Source: Sphingomonadales bacterium | GTDB lineage: Bacteria > Pseudomonadota > Alphaproteobacteria > Sphingomonadales > Sphingomonadaceae | DNA: 35,661 nt | Assembly: GCA_019750455.1 (NCBI GenBank) | Contig: JAIEOM010000197.1 | Span: 1-35,661, forward strand | Direction: 5' to 3' | Shown here: piece after piece, positions 22,397-31,393 of the stretch | Position numbering within the stretch: the stretch's first letter is position 1 | Layout: every line of letters begins with the position of its first letter | Program-made: the position numbers and the translations under genes | The notes under the pieces: model-generated | The model's input: the letters and a program-made list of their open reading frames with translations, nothing else | The model's database searches: none | Told to the model about the DNA's origin: nothing

Positions 22397-22770
22397 GGCT
22401 GCTGGCCTTCCTCGTATTGATGATAGACCCACATGGTCTTGTAGAACCTGAGCGCGCCGATCACGCTCGCCACCGTCACCGGCCCCCAGAACAGGAAGCT
22501 CGCCCACAGCGGCGGGCGCAGCCACTCGTCCACGCCCAGCGCGGCGAGGATCAGCACCAGCGCCAGCAGCATCGTAAGGATGCCGACAAACCGCCCGCCC
22601 CGCTCCAGCGCCAGAAAATCCAACCCGCACTTGGCGCATTCGTCCGCGAGACCCGCAGGCGCGGCGAACAGGGTCTTCGCGCCGCAACGGGGGCACAAAC
22701 CGGAAAGGGCAGCCGAGACTAATCCCGGCTGCCCCTTCTGTTCACTCGGACCGGAAGGCCCCGAAGTCAT
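22393..22770 (-). CDS. DUF983 zinc-ribbon membrane protein
   Basis: This 125-residue protein has an N-terminal zinc ribbon with two C-x2-C knuckles (CPRCGAKTLF at Cys26/29 and CAKCGLDF at Cys45/48). Two membrane helices follow, at about 60-82 and 88-108, which is the DUF983 layout. Its function is not established, but it is regularly found among cytochrome c oxidase assembly genes in alphaproteobacteria. ATG 22770 overlaps the coxC stop by 1 base (TGATG), and its own stop overlaps SURF1 by 4 bases. Confidence 0.9.
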   Translation of the reverse strand: MTSGPSGPSEQKGQPGLVSAALSGLCPRCGAKTLFAAPAGLADECAKCGLDFLALERGGRFVGILTMLLALVLILAALGVDEWLRPPLWASFLFWGPVTVASVIGALRFYKTMWVYHQYEEGQQP

Positions 22771-23639
22771 CAGTGGAATTCGGCGCCCCAGCCGCCCCAG
22801 ACGTAGACGGCGACGAACAGGAACAGCCACACCACATCGACGAAGTGCCAGTACCACGCTGCCGCTTCGAAGCCGAAGTGCTGGCGCGGGGTGAAGTGGC
22901 CCTTGTAGGCGCGGAACAGGCACACGGCGAGGAAGATGGTCCCCACCAGCACGTGGAAGCCGTGGAAGCCGGTCGCCATGTAGAAGGCGCTCGAATAGGT
23001 GTTGCCGCCGAAGCCGAAGGGCGCCGCAGCATATTCGTAGGCCTGGATGCAGCTGAACAGCACGCCCAGAGCGATGGTGGCCCACAGGCCCTGCTTTAGG
23101 CCATCACGGTCGCCGTGGATCAGCGCGTGGTGGGCCCAGGTCACCGTGGTGCCCGAACACAGCAGAATCAGCGTGTTGAGCAGCGGCAGCGCGAAGGGAT
23201 CCAGCACTTCCATGCCTTCGGGAATGAAGGTCGCAATCGCACCCTCGGTGCCGAACAGGCTGGTGGTCGCGCCGGTCGCCGGATCGAATTCGAGCGCGGT
23301 CGGGAACAGCGCGAAATCGAAGAAGCTCCAGAACCAGCCGACGAAGAACATCACTTCCGAAGCGATGAACAGGATCATGCCGTAACGCATGTGGAGCTGC
23401 ACCACGGGGGTGTGGTCGCCGCGTTCGGCTTCGACCACGATGTTCTTGAACCACATGAAGAAGGTCGCGATCAGGCCGGCGAGGCCCGCCCACATCACGA
23501 TGCCGGCCGAAGCGCCGAACACATCGGGATACAGCCGCAGCACCAGCCCGCTGGTGAAGGTGAGCGCCGAGATCGAGCCGACCAGCGGCCAGATATCGGG
23601 TTCGAGAATGTGGTAATCGTGGTTTGCCTTGCCAGCCAT
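22770..23639 (-). CDS. coxC: Cytochrome c oxidase subunit III
   Basis: This 289-residue protein has seven membrane helices. It starts with NHDYHILEPDIWPLVGS and contains the subunit III landmarks ASEVMFFVGWFWSFF (with the conserved Glu) and GFHGFHVLVGTIFL. Subunit III stabilises the aa3-type oxidase and its proton uptake. It lies 30 bases after ctaG and is followed by the overlapping DUF983 gene. Confidence 0.96.
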   Translation of the reverse strand: MAGKANHDYHILEPDIWPLVGSISALTFTSGLVLRLYPDVFGASAGIVMWAGLAGLIATFFMWFKNIVVEAERGDHTPVVQLHMRYGMILFIASEVMFFVGWFWSFFDFALFPTALEFDPATGATTSLFGTEGAIATFIPEGMEVLDPFALPLLNTLILLCSGTTVTWAHHALIHGDRDGLKQGLWATIALGVLFSCIQAYEYAAAPFGFGGNTYSSAFYMATGFHGFHVLVGTIFLAVCLFRAYKGHFTPRQHFGFEAAAWYWHFVDVVWLFLFVAVYVWGGWGAEFH

Positions 23640-23669
23640 GTGGTCGTTCCCGTCCCTGGGTTTAGCGGA

Positions 23670-24269
23670 TCAGTTGTTACGCTCCGGAGCCGGATTTACC
23701 GGGTCCTCGGCGCGGTGGAAAGTGTAGCTGAGCGTGATCTGTTCCACGCCCTGCATGTTCGGATCGTCCAGCGCCGCCGGATCGACGAAATAGAGCACGG
23801 GCATGGTCACTTCCTGCCCGGGCTGCAGCGTTTGCTCGGTGAAGCAGAAGCACTGGATCTTGTTGAAATACTTGCCTGCCTGCTCCGGCTCGACATTGAA
23901 GCTGGCGACGCCGGTGATCGGCTGGTCGCTGTCGTTGCGGGCGATGTAGGTGGCAATATCGCGCTCGCCGATGGTGACGGTGTCGGTCGCCTGCGCCGGA
24001 CGGAAGGTCCAGGGCATGCCCATCGCGGTCGTCGCATCGAAGCGGATCGAGATTTTCTGGCCGGTCGCGGCGGCAGCGGCACGCACCGCATCGCTCTCGG
24101 TTGCGTTCATCGTCGTCCCGCCGAAGCCGGTGACCTGGCAGAACAACCGGTAGAGCGGCACCGAGGCATAGCCCAGCCCGAGCATGGCCAGTGCGCCCGC
24201 AAAGGCGAAGGCGCCCGTGCGCAGGTTGCGCCGCGAGGTGTCCGGCGAAGGGGGCGCAAGGCTCGCCAT
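23670..24269 (-). CDS. ctaG: Cytochrome c oxidase assembly protein CtaG/Cox11
   Basis: This 199-residue copper chaperone delivers copper to the CuB site of subunit I. It has one N-terminal membrane helix (about 18-40) and a periplasmic immunoglobulin-like domain. The conserved copper ligands are in FNKIQCFCFTEQTL (Cys140 and Cys142), and Cys44 lies just after the membrane helix (LYRLFCQVTGFGG). ATG 24269 overlaps the upstream 44-residue gene by 1 base. Confidence 0.95.
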   Translation of the reverse strand: MASLAPPSPDTSRRNLRTGAFAFAGALAMLGLGYASVPLYRLFCQVTGFGGTTMNATESDAVRAAAAATGQKISIRFDATTAMGMPWTFRPAQATDTVTIGERDIATYIARNDSDQPITGVASFNVEPEQAGKYFNKIQCFCFTEQTLQPGQEVTMPVLYFVDPAALDDPNMQGVEQITLSYTFHRAEDPVNPAPERNN

Positions 24270-24403
24270 CAGCCGCCCTGCCCGCCGATCCGCACGATGG
24301 TGATCGCGTAGAACAGCACCACGAAGAACACCAGCGTGCCCGCGACGACCCAGTTGCGCGCCTTGCGGCGGCGGAGGAATTCGCGCTCTTCTTCCGGGGT
24401 CAT
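24269..24403 (-). CDS. Small cytochrome oxidase-associated membrane peptide (CoxF-like)
   Basis: This 44-residue peptide has a highly charged N-terminus ([17 protein letters not shown]) and then one membrane helix ([20 protein letters not shown]). It overlaps ctaB by 4 bases (ATGA) and ctaG by 1 base (TGATG), so it is translated as part of the operon. Small peptides of this form recur between ctaB and ctaG in alphaproteobacteria and are thought to take part in oxidase assembly. The exact role is unknown. Confidence 0.85.
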   Translation of the reverse strand: MTPEEEREFLRRRKARNWVVAGTLVFFVVLFYAITIVRIGGQGG

Positions 24404-25326
24404 GCGATCCACCCCTGATAGGCCGCCACGCGGTCCGCCACCAGCGCGGCGAACAGCACGAAGAGGTAGACGATCGAGAACTTGAAGAGCGTCTTTTCCG
24501 GCGTCATCGCATCGGTCTCGGCGCGCATACGGGTGAAGACCGGCACCGCCAGCACCACGAACAGCGCCGACAGCACCACCGCGACCGAACCGTAGATCCA
24601 GCTCGTCCCGCCGATGGCCCAGGGGGCGATGGCGATGGGGGCAAGCAGCAGGGTGTAGCCCATGATCTGGTTGCGCGTCGCCTTCTCGCCCGCGACCACG
24701 GGGAGCATCGGGATGCCGACCTTGGCGTAATCCGACTGCACGAACAGCGCGAGCGCCCAGAAATGCGGGGGCGTCCAGAAGAAGATGATCGCGAACAGCA
24801 ACAGCGGCATGGCGGTGATGTCGCCAGTCACCGCGACCCAGCCGATCAGCGGCGGAAACGCGCCCGCGCCGCCACCGATGACGATGTTCTGCGGGGTGCG
24901 CGGCTTCAGCCACATGGTGTAGATCACGGCGTAATAGATGATCGCGCCGAGCAGCAGCGCCGCCGCGAGCCAACCCACGGCAAGGCCCATCAGCACGATC
25001 GACACCGCCGACAGGAAGATGCCGAAATCGCGCGCATCCTCGCGCCGCATCCTGCCACCCGGCAGTGGACGGCTCATGGTGCGCTTCATCCCGGCGTCGA
25101 TATCGGCTTCCCACCACATGTTGAGCACCGCCGATCCGCCCGCGCCCATGGCGATGGCGAGGATCGCGGTGAAGCCGATGACGGGGTGGATCGAGCCGGG
25201 CGCAGCCAGCACGCCGCAGATCGCGGTGAAGATCACCAGCGTCATGACCCGCGGCTTGGTCAGCGCGAAGAAATCGCGCCACTCCGTGGGCATCATGGCT
25301 GCTGTCTGTGACGGTGTGCTTGCCAT
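24400..25326 (-). CDS. ctaB: Protoheme IX farnesyltransferase (heme O synthase)
   Basis: This 308-residue UbiA-family prenyltransferase with nine membrane helices adds a farnesyl group to heme b to make heme O, the precursor of heme A. The metal-diphosphate motif is [20 protein letters not shown] (residues 68-87), with Glu73 where many homologues have Asp. A second conserved loop, [12 protein letters not shown], follows. It lies 80 bases after coxA, with a strong hairpin in between, and overlaps the 44-residue peptide gene. Confidence 0.95.
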   Translation of the reverse strand: MASTPSQTAAMMPTEWRDFFALTKPRVMTLVIFTAICGVLAAPGSIHPVIGFTAILAIAMGAGGSAVLNMWWEADIDAGMKRTMSRPLPGGRMRREDARDFGIFLSAVSIVLMGLAVGWLAAALLLGAIIYYAVIYTMWLKPRTPQNIVIGGGAGAFPPLIGWVAVTGDITAMPLLLFAIIFFWTPPHFWALALFVQSDYAKVGIPMLPVVAGEKATRNQIMGYTLLLAPIAIAPWAIGGTSWIYGSVAVVLSALFVVLAVPVFTRMRAETDAMTPEKTLFKFSIVYLFVLFAALVADRVAAYQGWIA

Positions 25327-25349
25327 TGTCAGGTCGGTTCCATTGCGAA

Positions 25350-25375
25350 GGAGCGCGGGCCCCTGCCCGCGCTCC
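25350..25375 (-). terminator. Strong hairpin between coxA and ctaB, possible attenuator
   Basis: A perfect 11-bp GC-rich stem (25350-25360 with 25365-25375) closes a 4-base CCCT loop in the 80-base gap. On the minus strand only TTCG follows, so termination would be incomplete. It could lower expression of assembly genes relative to coxB and coxA, or protect the 3' end of a processed coxBA message. Confidence 0.6.
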
Positions 25376-25406
25376 CCCTTGTGCCTATGCTCCGGTCAGG
25401 AGCCGA

Positions 25407-27119
25407 TCAGGCCGTCACCGGACGGTGATCGTGGTAGTCGTGCGCATCCGTGATCACGGGGAGCGTTTCGAACTGGTGGTAGGGCGGCGGGCTCGGCAGG
25501 GTCCATTCGAGCGTCGTCGCGCCTTCACCCCAGGGGTTCGCTTCGGCCTTCTTGCCCGCGACCAGCGCGTAGAGAATGTTGACGAAGAAGAACACCATCG
25601 AACCGGCCATGATGTAGTACCCGAAGGTGCTGACTTCGTGCCAGAACTGGTAGGCAACGTTGTAGTCCGGATAGCGGCGCGGCATGCCCTGCATCCCCAG
25701 GAAGTGCTGCGGGAAGAAGATCACGTTCACGCCGACGAAGAAGGTCCAGAAGTGGATGTGCGACAGCAGTTCGGAATGCATCCGGCCGCTCATCTTCGGG
25801 AACCAGTAGTAGAACCCGGCGAACATCGAGAACACCGCACCCATCGACAGCACATAGTGGAAGTGCGCCACGACGTAGTAGGTGTCATGCAGGTTGTCGT
25901 CGATCCCGCCGTTGGCCAGCACCACGCCGGTGACGCCGCCCACGGTGAACAGGAAGATGAAGCCCATCGACCACACCATCGGCGACTTGAAGCTGAGGCT
26001 GCCGCCCCACATCGTCGCGATCCAGCTGAAGATCTTCACGCCGGTCGGCACCGCGATCACCATGGTGGCCGCCGTGAAGTACATCTTCGTGTTCACGTCG
26101 AGGCCCACGGTGTACATGTGGTGCGCCCACACGATGAAGCCGACGACGCCGATCGCGACCATGGCGTAGGCCATGCCAAGGTAGCCGAACACCGGCTTCT
26201 TCGAGAAGGTGGCGATGATCTGCGAGATCATGCCGAAGCCCGGCAGGATCATGATGTACACTTCCGGGTGACCGAAGAACCAGAACAGGTGCTGGTAGAG
26301 CACCGGATCACCGCCGCCAGCGGGGGTGAAGAAGGTGGTGCCGAAATTGCGGTCGGTCAGCAGCATGGTGATGGCAGCGGCGAGGACGGGCAGTGCCAGC
26401 AGCAGCAGGAAGGCAGTGACCAGCACCGACCACACGAACAGCGGCATCTTGTGCAGGGTCATGCCCGGCGCGCGCATGTTGAAGATGGTGGTGATGAAGT
26501 TGGTCGCACCCAGGATCGAGCCGGCACCCGAAAGGTGCAGCGAGAAGATCGCGAAGTCGACCGCCGGGCCGACCGAACCGGTCGTCGAAAGCGGGGCATA
26601 GACCGTCCAGCCGGTGCCCGCGCCGGGGCCGGTGCCGCCGGGGACGAACAGCGAGAACAGCAGGCTGAAGAAGCCCGCCACCGTCAGCCAGAAGCTGACG
26701 TTGTTCATGCGCGGGAAAGCCATGTCCGGCGCGCCGATCATAAGCGGCACGAACCAGTTGCCGAAGCCGCCGATCATCGCCGGCATGACCATGAAGAACA
26801 CCATGATCAGGCCGTGCGCGGTGATGAACACGTTCCACATGTGGAGCGCGGTGTTCACATCATTGGCGCCGCCCATGAACTGGGCCCACCACTGGAGGTA
26901 CTGGATGCCGGGCTCGGCCAGCTCGACACGCATGATGCCCGAAATGGCACCCCCAACGATCCCCGCGATAATCGCGAAGATCAGATACATCGTGCCGATG
27001 TCCTTGTGGTTGGTCGACATGAACCAGCGGGCGAAGAAGCCCGGCTTGTGGTCCGCATGATCGTGGGCATCATGCCCGTGATCGTGATGAATGTCGAAGC
27101 CTTCTGCGGTGGTTGCCAT
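25407..27119 (-). CDS. coxA: Cytochrome c oxidase subunit I (aa3 type)
   Basis: This is the 570-residue catalytic subunit of a heme-copper oxidase, with twelve helices. Every key residue falls at the position used for the well-studied Rhodobacter enzyme: heme a ligands His102 and His421, heme a3 ligand His419, CuB ligands His284, His333 and His334, and cross-linked Tyr288. The D-channel residues Asp132, Asn139 and Glu286 and the K-channel residue Lys362 are also there. It is therefore a type A1, proton-pumping oxidase. Residues 11-24 form a His/Asp-rich run ([14 protein letters not shown]) ahead of the first helix. It is 38 bases after coxB. Confidence 0.98.
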   Translation of the reverse strand: MATTAEGFDIHHDHGHDAHDHADHKPGFFARWFMSTNHKDIGTMYLIFAIIAGIVGGAISGIMRVELAEPGIQYLQWWAQFMGGANDVNTALHMWNVFITAHGLIMVFFMVMPAMIGGFGNWFVPLMIGAPDMAFPRMNNVSFWLTVAGFFSLLFSLFVPGGTGPGAGTGWTVYAPLSTTGSVGPAVDFAIFSLHLSGAGSILGATNFITTIFNMRAPGMTLHKMPLFVWSVLVTAFLLLLALPVLAAAITMLLTDRNFGTTFFTPAGGGDPVLYQHLFWFFGHPEVYIMILPGFGMISQIIATFSKKPVFGYLGMAYAMVAIGVVGFIVWAHHMYTVGLDVNTKMYFTAATMVIAVPTGVKIFSWIATMWGGSLSFKSPMVWSMGFIFLFTVGGVTGVVLANGGIDDNLHDTYYVVAHFHYVLSMGAVFSMFAGFYYWFPKMSGRMHSELLSHIHFWTFFVGVNVIFFPQHFLGMQGMPRRYPDYNVAYQFWHEVSTFGYYIMAGSMVFFFVNILYALVAGKKAEANPWGEGATTLEWTLPSPPPYHQFETLPVITDAHDYHDHRPVTA

Positions 27120-27157
27120 GATCAGCTACTCTTCTGCTTCAGTTCGTTTTGTTCGGT

Positions 27158-28177
27158 TCAGCCAGCGGTGGCCGGAGCGGCAGCCTCGGCGGCGGGGGCA
27201 GCAGCCGGAGCGGCCGCCTCTTCGCCGGGCATCGAGCCGCCCTGCGCCTTCACCCATGCGGCGAATTCGGCGGGAGGCAGCGCCTCGACGACGATCGGCA
27301 TGTAGGCGTGACGCGCGCCGCACAGCTCGGAACACTGGCCGTAATATACGCCCGGCTCCTTGATGGTCAGCAGCTTTTCGTTGAGCCGGCCCGGCACCGC
27401 GTCCATCTTGAACCACAGCGAAGGCACCGCGAAGGCGTGGATCACGTCCGAAGCGGTGGTCTGGATACGCAGCGGCACGCCTGCGGGCACGACCATGCGG
27501 TTATCGACCGCCAGCTGCCCGGGCTCGCCACGCTTCAGCGCCTCGGCCTCATCGAGCATGTTCGAGATCACTTCAATCTCGCCGTGGTCGGGATAGGTGT
27601 AGCCCCAGTACCACTGATAGCCGGTCGCCTTGATGGTGACCGCATCGGCGGGCGGGGTTTCGTACTGGCGCGCCAGCAGCGTGATCGAGGGGACGGCGAT
27701 GATCACGAGGATGATCACCGGAACGATCGTCCACACCACTTCGATCATGGTGTTGTGCGTGGTCTTCGAAGCCACCGGATTGGCGCGGCGGTTGAAGCGC
27801 ACCACAACCCACAGCAGCAGGCCGAGCACGAACAGGCTGATGACGGTGATGACCGGCAGCAGGATCATGTCGTGCATCCACAGCGCATATTCGCCATTGG
27901 CCGAATACTGGTCCTGGAAGGTCAGGCTCTTGGCCGGATCGTCCTGATAAGAGGTCGGCATGCCCTTGCCCTTGGTCGGGGCCATCGGGGTGTAGGCGCT
28001 CGCTTCCGCAGCAGCACCGGCAGCCGGAGCGGCGGCATCGACAGCGGCAGCAGGCGCAGCAGCGGGCGCCGCTTCAGCCGCGACGGGCGCAGCGGGAGCG
28101 GCATCCTGCGCCGCAACGCTCAGCGGCGCAAACGCCGCGAGCCCGGCAGCAACGACTGCCAGGAAAGCATTTTTCAT
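27158..28177 (-). CDS. coxB: Cytochrome c oxidase subunit II
   Basis: This 339-residue subunit II receives electrons from cytochrome c through the CuA centre. CuA ligands are all present: His247 (DVIHAFAVPS) and CSELCGARHAYM with Cys282, Glu284, Cys286, His290 and Met293. The aromatic patch GYQWYWGY lies at 186-193 and the two membrane helices at about 105-126 and 147-167. A cleavable signal peptide (ending SVAAQD) is followed by an Ala/Pro-rich stretch of about 40 residues, and the C-terminus has a second Ala/Pro-rich tail (316-339). ATG 28177 has AGAGGGA upstream; the ATG-like codon at 28198 is rejected. It is the first gene of the oxidase operon. Confidence 0.97.
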   Translation of the reverse strand: MKNAFLAVVAAGLAAFAPLSVAAQDAAPAAPVAAEAAPAAAPAAAVDAAAPAAGAAAEASAYTPMAPTKGKGMPTSYQDDPAKSLTFQDQYSANGEYALWMHDMILLPVITVISLFVLGLLLWVVVRFNRRANPVASKTTHNTMIEVVWTIVPVIILVIIAVPSITLLARQYETPPADAVTIKATGYQWYWGYTYPDHGEIEVISNMLDEAEALKRGEPGQLAVDNRMVVPAGVPLRIQTTASDVIHAFAVPSLWFKMDAVPGRLNEKLLTIKEPGVYYGQCSELCGARHAYMPIVVEALPPAEFAAWVKAQGGSMPGEEAAAPAAAPAAEAAAPATAG

Positions 28178-28309
28178 ACGGGTGTCCCTCTGACCCATGA
28201 CAATGTGTCCAAGTGGTTCGAATCTGATCCCATACTGCCCATGCGGCCGGCCCCCTCAGGACCTGCTACAGACAGCGTTTGGCCGGCCCGGGGGCCTGCC
28301 TCATCGTCG

Positions 28310-28338
28310 CCCTTAGCGATGCTTGCCGAGGGCCTCAA
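28310..28338 (-). promoter_or_regulatory. Candidate promoter for the cox operon
   Basis: TTGAGG (28338-28333, minus strand) and TAAGGG (28315-28310) are exactly 17 bases apart, giving a leader of about 130 bases before coxB. The -10 match is weak, as for the rplU candidate. It lies within the 246-base divergent region shared with pyrE and would overlap a plus-strand promoter there. Confidence 0.35.
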
Positions 28339-28358
28339 GCGCTTCTAGGGAGAAAATT

Positions 28359-28403
28359 ATGCACGGGGGCGTGCCGCGCGCGCAAGTCTGTGCCAATCCC
28401 TAA
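28359..28403 (+). CDS. Possible 14-codon leader peptide upstream of pyrE
   Basis: A short frame (ATG 28359 to TAA 28403, MHGGVPRAQVCANP) starts 8 bases after AGGGAG, a good ribosome site, and ends 20 bases before the pyrE ATG. A small hairpin (28361-28365 with 28370-28374, loop GGGG) overlaps its start. Leader translation linked to UTP supply controls pyrE in enteric bacteria, so a similar role is conceivable. However, TTGCCG-N17-TAGGGA at 28323-28351 could be a promoter instead, which would make the AGGGAG part of a -10 element. There is no homology evidence. Confidence 0.3.
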   Translation: MHGGVPRAQVCANP

Positions 28404-28423
28404 GCCTTCCAAGGAGTTCGTCC

Positions 28424-29005
28424 ATGAATCAGGAGCAAGTTCTGGCCGAGTTCCGGCAATCGGGGGCGCTGCTGGAGGGTCATTTCAAGCTGTCCTCGGG
28501 CCGCCACAGCGGGCATTATCTGCAATGCGCGCGGGTGCTGATGAACCCTGCCCGCGCCGCGCGGCTGGCCGAGGCGGTGGTCGCCGGCATCCCCGCAGAG
28601 GTGCGCGCGAAGGTCGATGTGGTGGTCTCCCCGGCGATGGGCGGGATCATCATCGGCCACGAAGTTGGCCGTGCGCTGGGCCTCGACGCGCTGTTCCTTG
28701 AACGCCCGGAAGGCACGTTCCACCTGCGCCGCGGCTTCGCTCTCGCCCCCGGCGCGAAAGTGCTGATGGTAGAGGACGTGGTCACCACCGGCCTTTCCAG
28801 TCGCGAAGCCATCGCCGCCGTCGCGCGCGAGGGCGGCGAGGTGATCGCGGAATGCGCAATCATCGACCGTTCCTGCGGGTCGGTCGATCTGGGCGTGCCG
28901 TTCTACCCCCTGCTCGCCATCGATTTTCCCACCTATGACGAAAACAGCATCCCCGAAGCTCTGGCGGCCGTACCGGTGACGAAACCCGGCAGCCGGAAGG
29001 AATAG
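28424..29005 (+). CDS. pyrE: Orotate phosphoribosyltransferase
   Basis: This 193-residue enzyme joins orotate and PRPP to form orotidine 5'-monophosphate in pyrimidine synthesis. The PRPP-binding motif VLMVEDVVTTGLSS (113-126) and the flexible loop region LERPEGTFHLRRGF (92-105) are clear. An AAGGAG ribosome site lies 7 bases before ATG 28424. It heads a plus-strand series with the serine hydrolase, pdxJ, acpS and lepB, and diverges from coxB. Confidence 0.95.
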   Translation: MNQEQVLAEFRQSGALLEGHFKLSSGRHSGHYLQCARVLMNPARAARLAEAVVAGIPAEVRAKVDVVVSPAMGGIIIGHEVGRALGLDALFLERPEGTFHLRRGFALAPGAKVLMVEDVVTTGLSSREAIAAVAREGGEVIAECAIIDRSCGSVDLGVPFYPLLAIDFPTYDENSIPEALAAVPVTKPGSRKE

Positions 29006-29011
29006 ACACGC

Positions 29012-30265
29012 ATGAAAAGGCTCCTTGCTTGCGCGGCGCTGCTGACGCTGGGAGCCGTGCCTGCGGGCGCGCAAGACGCATCCGATCTCCCGCCGCAGAC
29101 CCGGACCAATGCCGCACCGCTGACGCCCGAGCAGGCGACGCAGCGCGCGAAATCGGAAGCCGGGGGCGCGCAGGTCGTAGCCTTCATGAAAGGGGCGCGG
29201 GAACGGATGAAAGCCGCGCGCTTCAGCGGCGAGGTCGGCATCGCCTTCGCCTATCGCCACTATCCCCACCGCCAGCGCGCCGACGAGTTCTTTCCCAATT
29301 CGGTGCTGATGGCACAGGATGCCCAAGGCAATGTCCGCAAGGCGGGCGAGCCGTGGCGCTGGGCCTCTGTAACCAAACAGGTGATAGCCGTGCTGGTGAT
29401 GCAGGAAGCTGCGCGCGGCACGATCAACCTCGACCAACCCGTGGCGCGCTATCTGCCGGCTTTGGCCTCGCCCAATGCGCAACGCATCACCGTGCGCCAG
29501 TTGCTACGCCACCAGACCGGCCTGCCCAACCCCGACGACACCCCCGCCAATGCCGAGGGCGTGCCCGCCTTCTACACACCGGGCTTCACTGGCAGCCGCG
29601 ATCCGCTGACGGGCTATTGCGCCGGACCGGTCAAGGGCGAGGCGGGCAAGGATTGGGCCTACAACAATTGCGATTACATGGTCGCAGGCGCATTGCTGGA
29701 GGCGGTGACGGGGAAAAGCTGGCAGGATCTGGCGAGCCAGCGCCTCAATATACCCTTCGAGGAACTCGGCCAGTCGTTCCGGTCTTCCAGATTGATCGGC
29801 ATGAACAACATCACCGCGAGCCCGCCAGCCAGCGAAGTGTGGCCCGGCACGGTCGCCGGAAAGCCCGAACCCGCGTTTGATCCAGCCAGCTATGGCGCCG
29901 CCGGTGGGCTTTCGGCCCCGGTGAGCGATCTGCTGTGGTTCGACATTTACCTCGCCGCAGGCAAGCTGCTGCCGCCCGAAGCGATGGCCGAACTGTGGGA
30001 CGGCCAGCCCGAACTCGGCTACCTCGCGCTGGGCCAATGGGCGTTCGAGGCACCGCTGAAAGGCTGCCCCGCCCCGGTCCGCATTATCGAGCGCCGCGGT
30101 GCTATCGGCGGGGTGCAGGTGCGCAATTTCATCCTGCCCGAAACCGAAATGGCGCTCGCCATGTTCACCGACAGCGCCGAATTCGACTTCGGTGAAATCT
30201 GGCAGGGCGCGGGCTTCTCGCACGAGATGCTGAGCCTCGCCGCCTGCCCGCAAGGAACCCCATGA
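29012..30265 (+). CDS. Secreted serine hydrolase, beta-lactamase/class C-like family
   Basis: This 417-residue protein has an N-terminal signal peptide ([21 protein letters not shown], cut near residue 20) and a penicillin-binding/transpeptidase-like fold. The nucleophile motif is S119-V-T-K122 (WASVTKQVI) and the second motif Y217-N-N ([20 protein letters not shown]). The third-motif region may be [10 protein letters not shown] near residue 360. Such proteins include esterases, D-aminopeptidases and peptidoglycan carboxypeptidases, and sequence alone does not say which. It starts 6 bases after pyrE and its stop overlaps pdxJ by 4 bases (ATGA). Confidence 0.88.
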   Translation: MKRLLACAALLTLGAVPAGAQDASDLPPQTRTNAAPLTPEQATQRAKSEAGGAQVVAFMKGARERMKAARFSGEVGIAFAYRHYPHRQRADEFFPNSVLMAQDAQGNVRKAGEPWRWASVTKQVIAVLVMQEAARGTINLDQPVARYLPALASPNAQRITVRQLLRHQTGLPNPDDTPANAEGVPAFYTPGFTGSRDPLTGYCAGPVKGEAGKDWAYNNCDYMVAGALLEAVTGKSWQDLASQRLNIPFEELGQSFRSSRLIGMNNITASPPASEVWPGTVAGKPEPAFDPASYGAAGGLSAPVSDLLWFDIYLAAGKLLPPEAMAELWDGQPELGYLALGQWAFEAPLKGCPAPVRIIERRGAIGGVQVRNFILPETEMALAMFTDSAEFDFGEIWQGAGFSHEMLSLAACPQGTP

Positions 30266-31005
30266 CCCCTTCCCACCTCAGATTAGGCGTGAACATCGAT
30301 CACGTCGCCACCATCAGGAACGCGCGCGGGGGGGATCATCCCGATCCGGTGCGCGCGGCCGAGATCGTCGCGGCGGTGGGCGGCGACGGGATCACGGCGC
30401 ACCTGCGCGAAGACCGCCGCCATATCCGCGACGAGGATCTGGCGCGCATCCAGGCAGCGACCAACCTGCCGCTCAACCTCGAAATGGCGGCGACCCGCGA
30501 GATGCTGGACATCGCTCTGCGCCACAAGCCCCACGCCGCCTGCATCGTCCCCGAAAAGCGCGAGGAGCGCACCACCGAGGGCGGGCTGGACGCGGCGGGG
30601 ATGCACAACACGCTGGTGCCGATCTGCGAGGAACTGCGCGCCGCCGGCATCCGCGTCTCGCTGTTCATCGAGGCGGACGAGCGCCAGCTCGACGCCGCCC
30701 TGCGCCTCGGCGCGCCGGTGGTGGAATTCCACACCGGCGAATATGCCCACGCCTTCCTCGATGGCGACGCCGAGCGGGTGACGCGCGAGCTGCGCCGCAT
30801 CACCGACATGGCAGCCCTCGCCGCCAAGAACGGGATCGAGCCGCACGCCGGCCACGGCCTCACCTTCGAAAACGTCCAGCCGATCGCCGCCATCCCGCAG
30901 ATCGCCGAACTGAATATCGGCCACTACCTGATCGGCGAGGCGGTGTTCGTCGGCCTCGAAAACGCCATCCGCCGGATGCGCGAACTGATGGATGAGGCGC
31001 GTTGA
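30262..31005 (+). CDS. pdxJ: Pyridoxine 5'-phosphate synthase
   Basis: PdxJ condenses 1-deoxy-D-xylulose 5-phosphate with 3-amino-2-oxopropyl phosphate to pyridoxine 5'-phosphate, the last ring-closing step of vitamin B6 synthesis in proteobacteria. The 247-residue TIM-barrel protein shows [20 protein letters not shown] (11-30), [12 protein letters not shown] (catalytic His47), LNLEMAAT (Glu74), HTGEYAHAF and [11 protein letters not shown]. The start overlaps the hydrolase stop (ATGA). Confidence 0.97.
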   Translation: MTPSHLRLGVNIDHVATIRNARGGDHPDPVRAAEIVAAVGGDGITAHLREDRRHIRDEDLARIQAATNLPLNLEMAATREMLDIALRHKPHAACIVPEKREERTTEGGLDAAGMHNTLVPICEELRAAGIRVSLFIEADERQLDAALRLGAPVVEFHTGEYAHAFLDGDAERVTRELRRITDMAALAAKNGIEPHAGHGLTFENVQPIAAIPQIAELNIGHYLIGEAVFVGLENAIRRMRELMDEAR

Positions 31006-31006
31006 A

Positions 31007-31336
31007 GTGAGCGCCCTGAATTCGAACAACGGGCCAGATCGCTCGCTGTCATGTTTGGTGATGGCTATATCATGCCTGACCTGTGGTTTGGTTGCGATCT
31101 TCTTCTTCGGTGCATTCTTGACCTTTGGAATGTCGAAAAGCGGTGAGCCTATCGACGTGTTCTTCGCCTTCTGGCCTGTACTGCTTGCCGGTCTTGCGGC
31201 TGCGGGAAGCGTGGTCGCCGCGGCATCGAACCGGACAAGCCTTGGCCTCTGGCTTGCAGTGATCGGTCCCATGATGCTGATCTTTCTGGTGGCCGGGGGC
31301 TGGCAATTGATGAAAGGGAGCGGATGGGTAGGATGA
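31007..31336 (+). CDS. Hypothetical small membrane protein
   Basis: This 109-residue protein from GTG 31007 has three hydrophobic segments (about 16-34, 43-63 and 72-92 of this form) separated by short polar turns, and includes paired cysteines in SCLTCG. I choose GTG 31007 because GAGG sits 9 bases upstream and it follows the pdxJ stop by 1 base. ATG 30992 would overlap pdxJ by 14 bases with no ribosome site. Base composition is lower in GC than pdxJ. I do not recognise a family. Confidence 0.65.
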   Translation: MSALNSNNGPDRSLSCLVMAISCLTCGLVAIFFFGAFLTFGMSKSGEPIDVFFAFWPVLLAGLAAAGSVVAAASNRTSLGLWLAVIGPMMLIFLVAGGWQLMKGSGWVG

Positions 31337-31393
31337 ATATACTTTGAAACGCAAACAACGTCCGTTGGCCCGCTTGCCAAGGGTTGGAGCCCA

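Noticed and set aside
25308..27305. Long plus-strand open frame antisense to coxA
   Set aside because: Low-complexity His/Arg/Glu-rich translation is the reverse complement of conserved coxA codons; not a gene.
30992..31006. ATG 30992 as start of the small membrane protein after pdxJ
   Set aside because: It overlaps pdxJ by 14 bases without a ribosome site; GTG 31007 has GAGG at good spacing.
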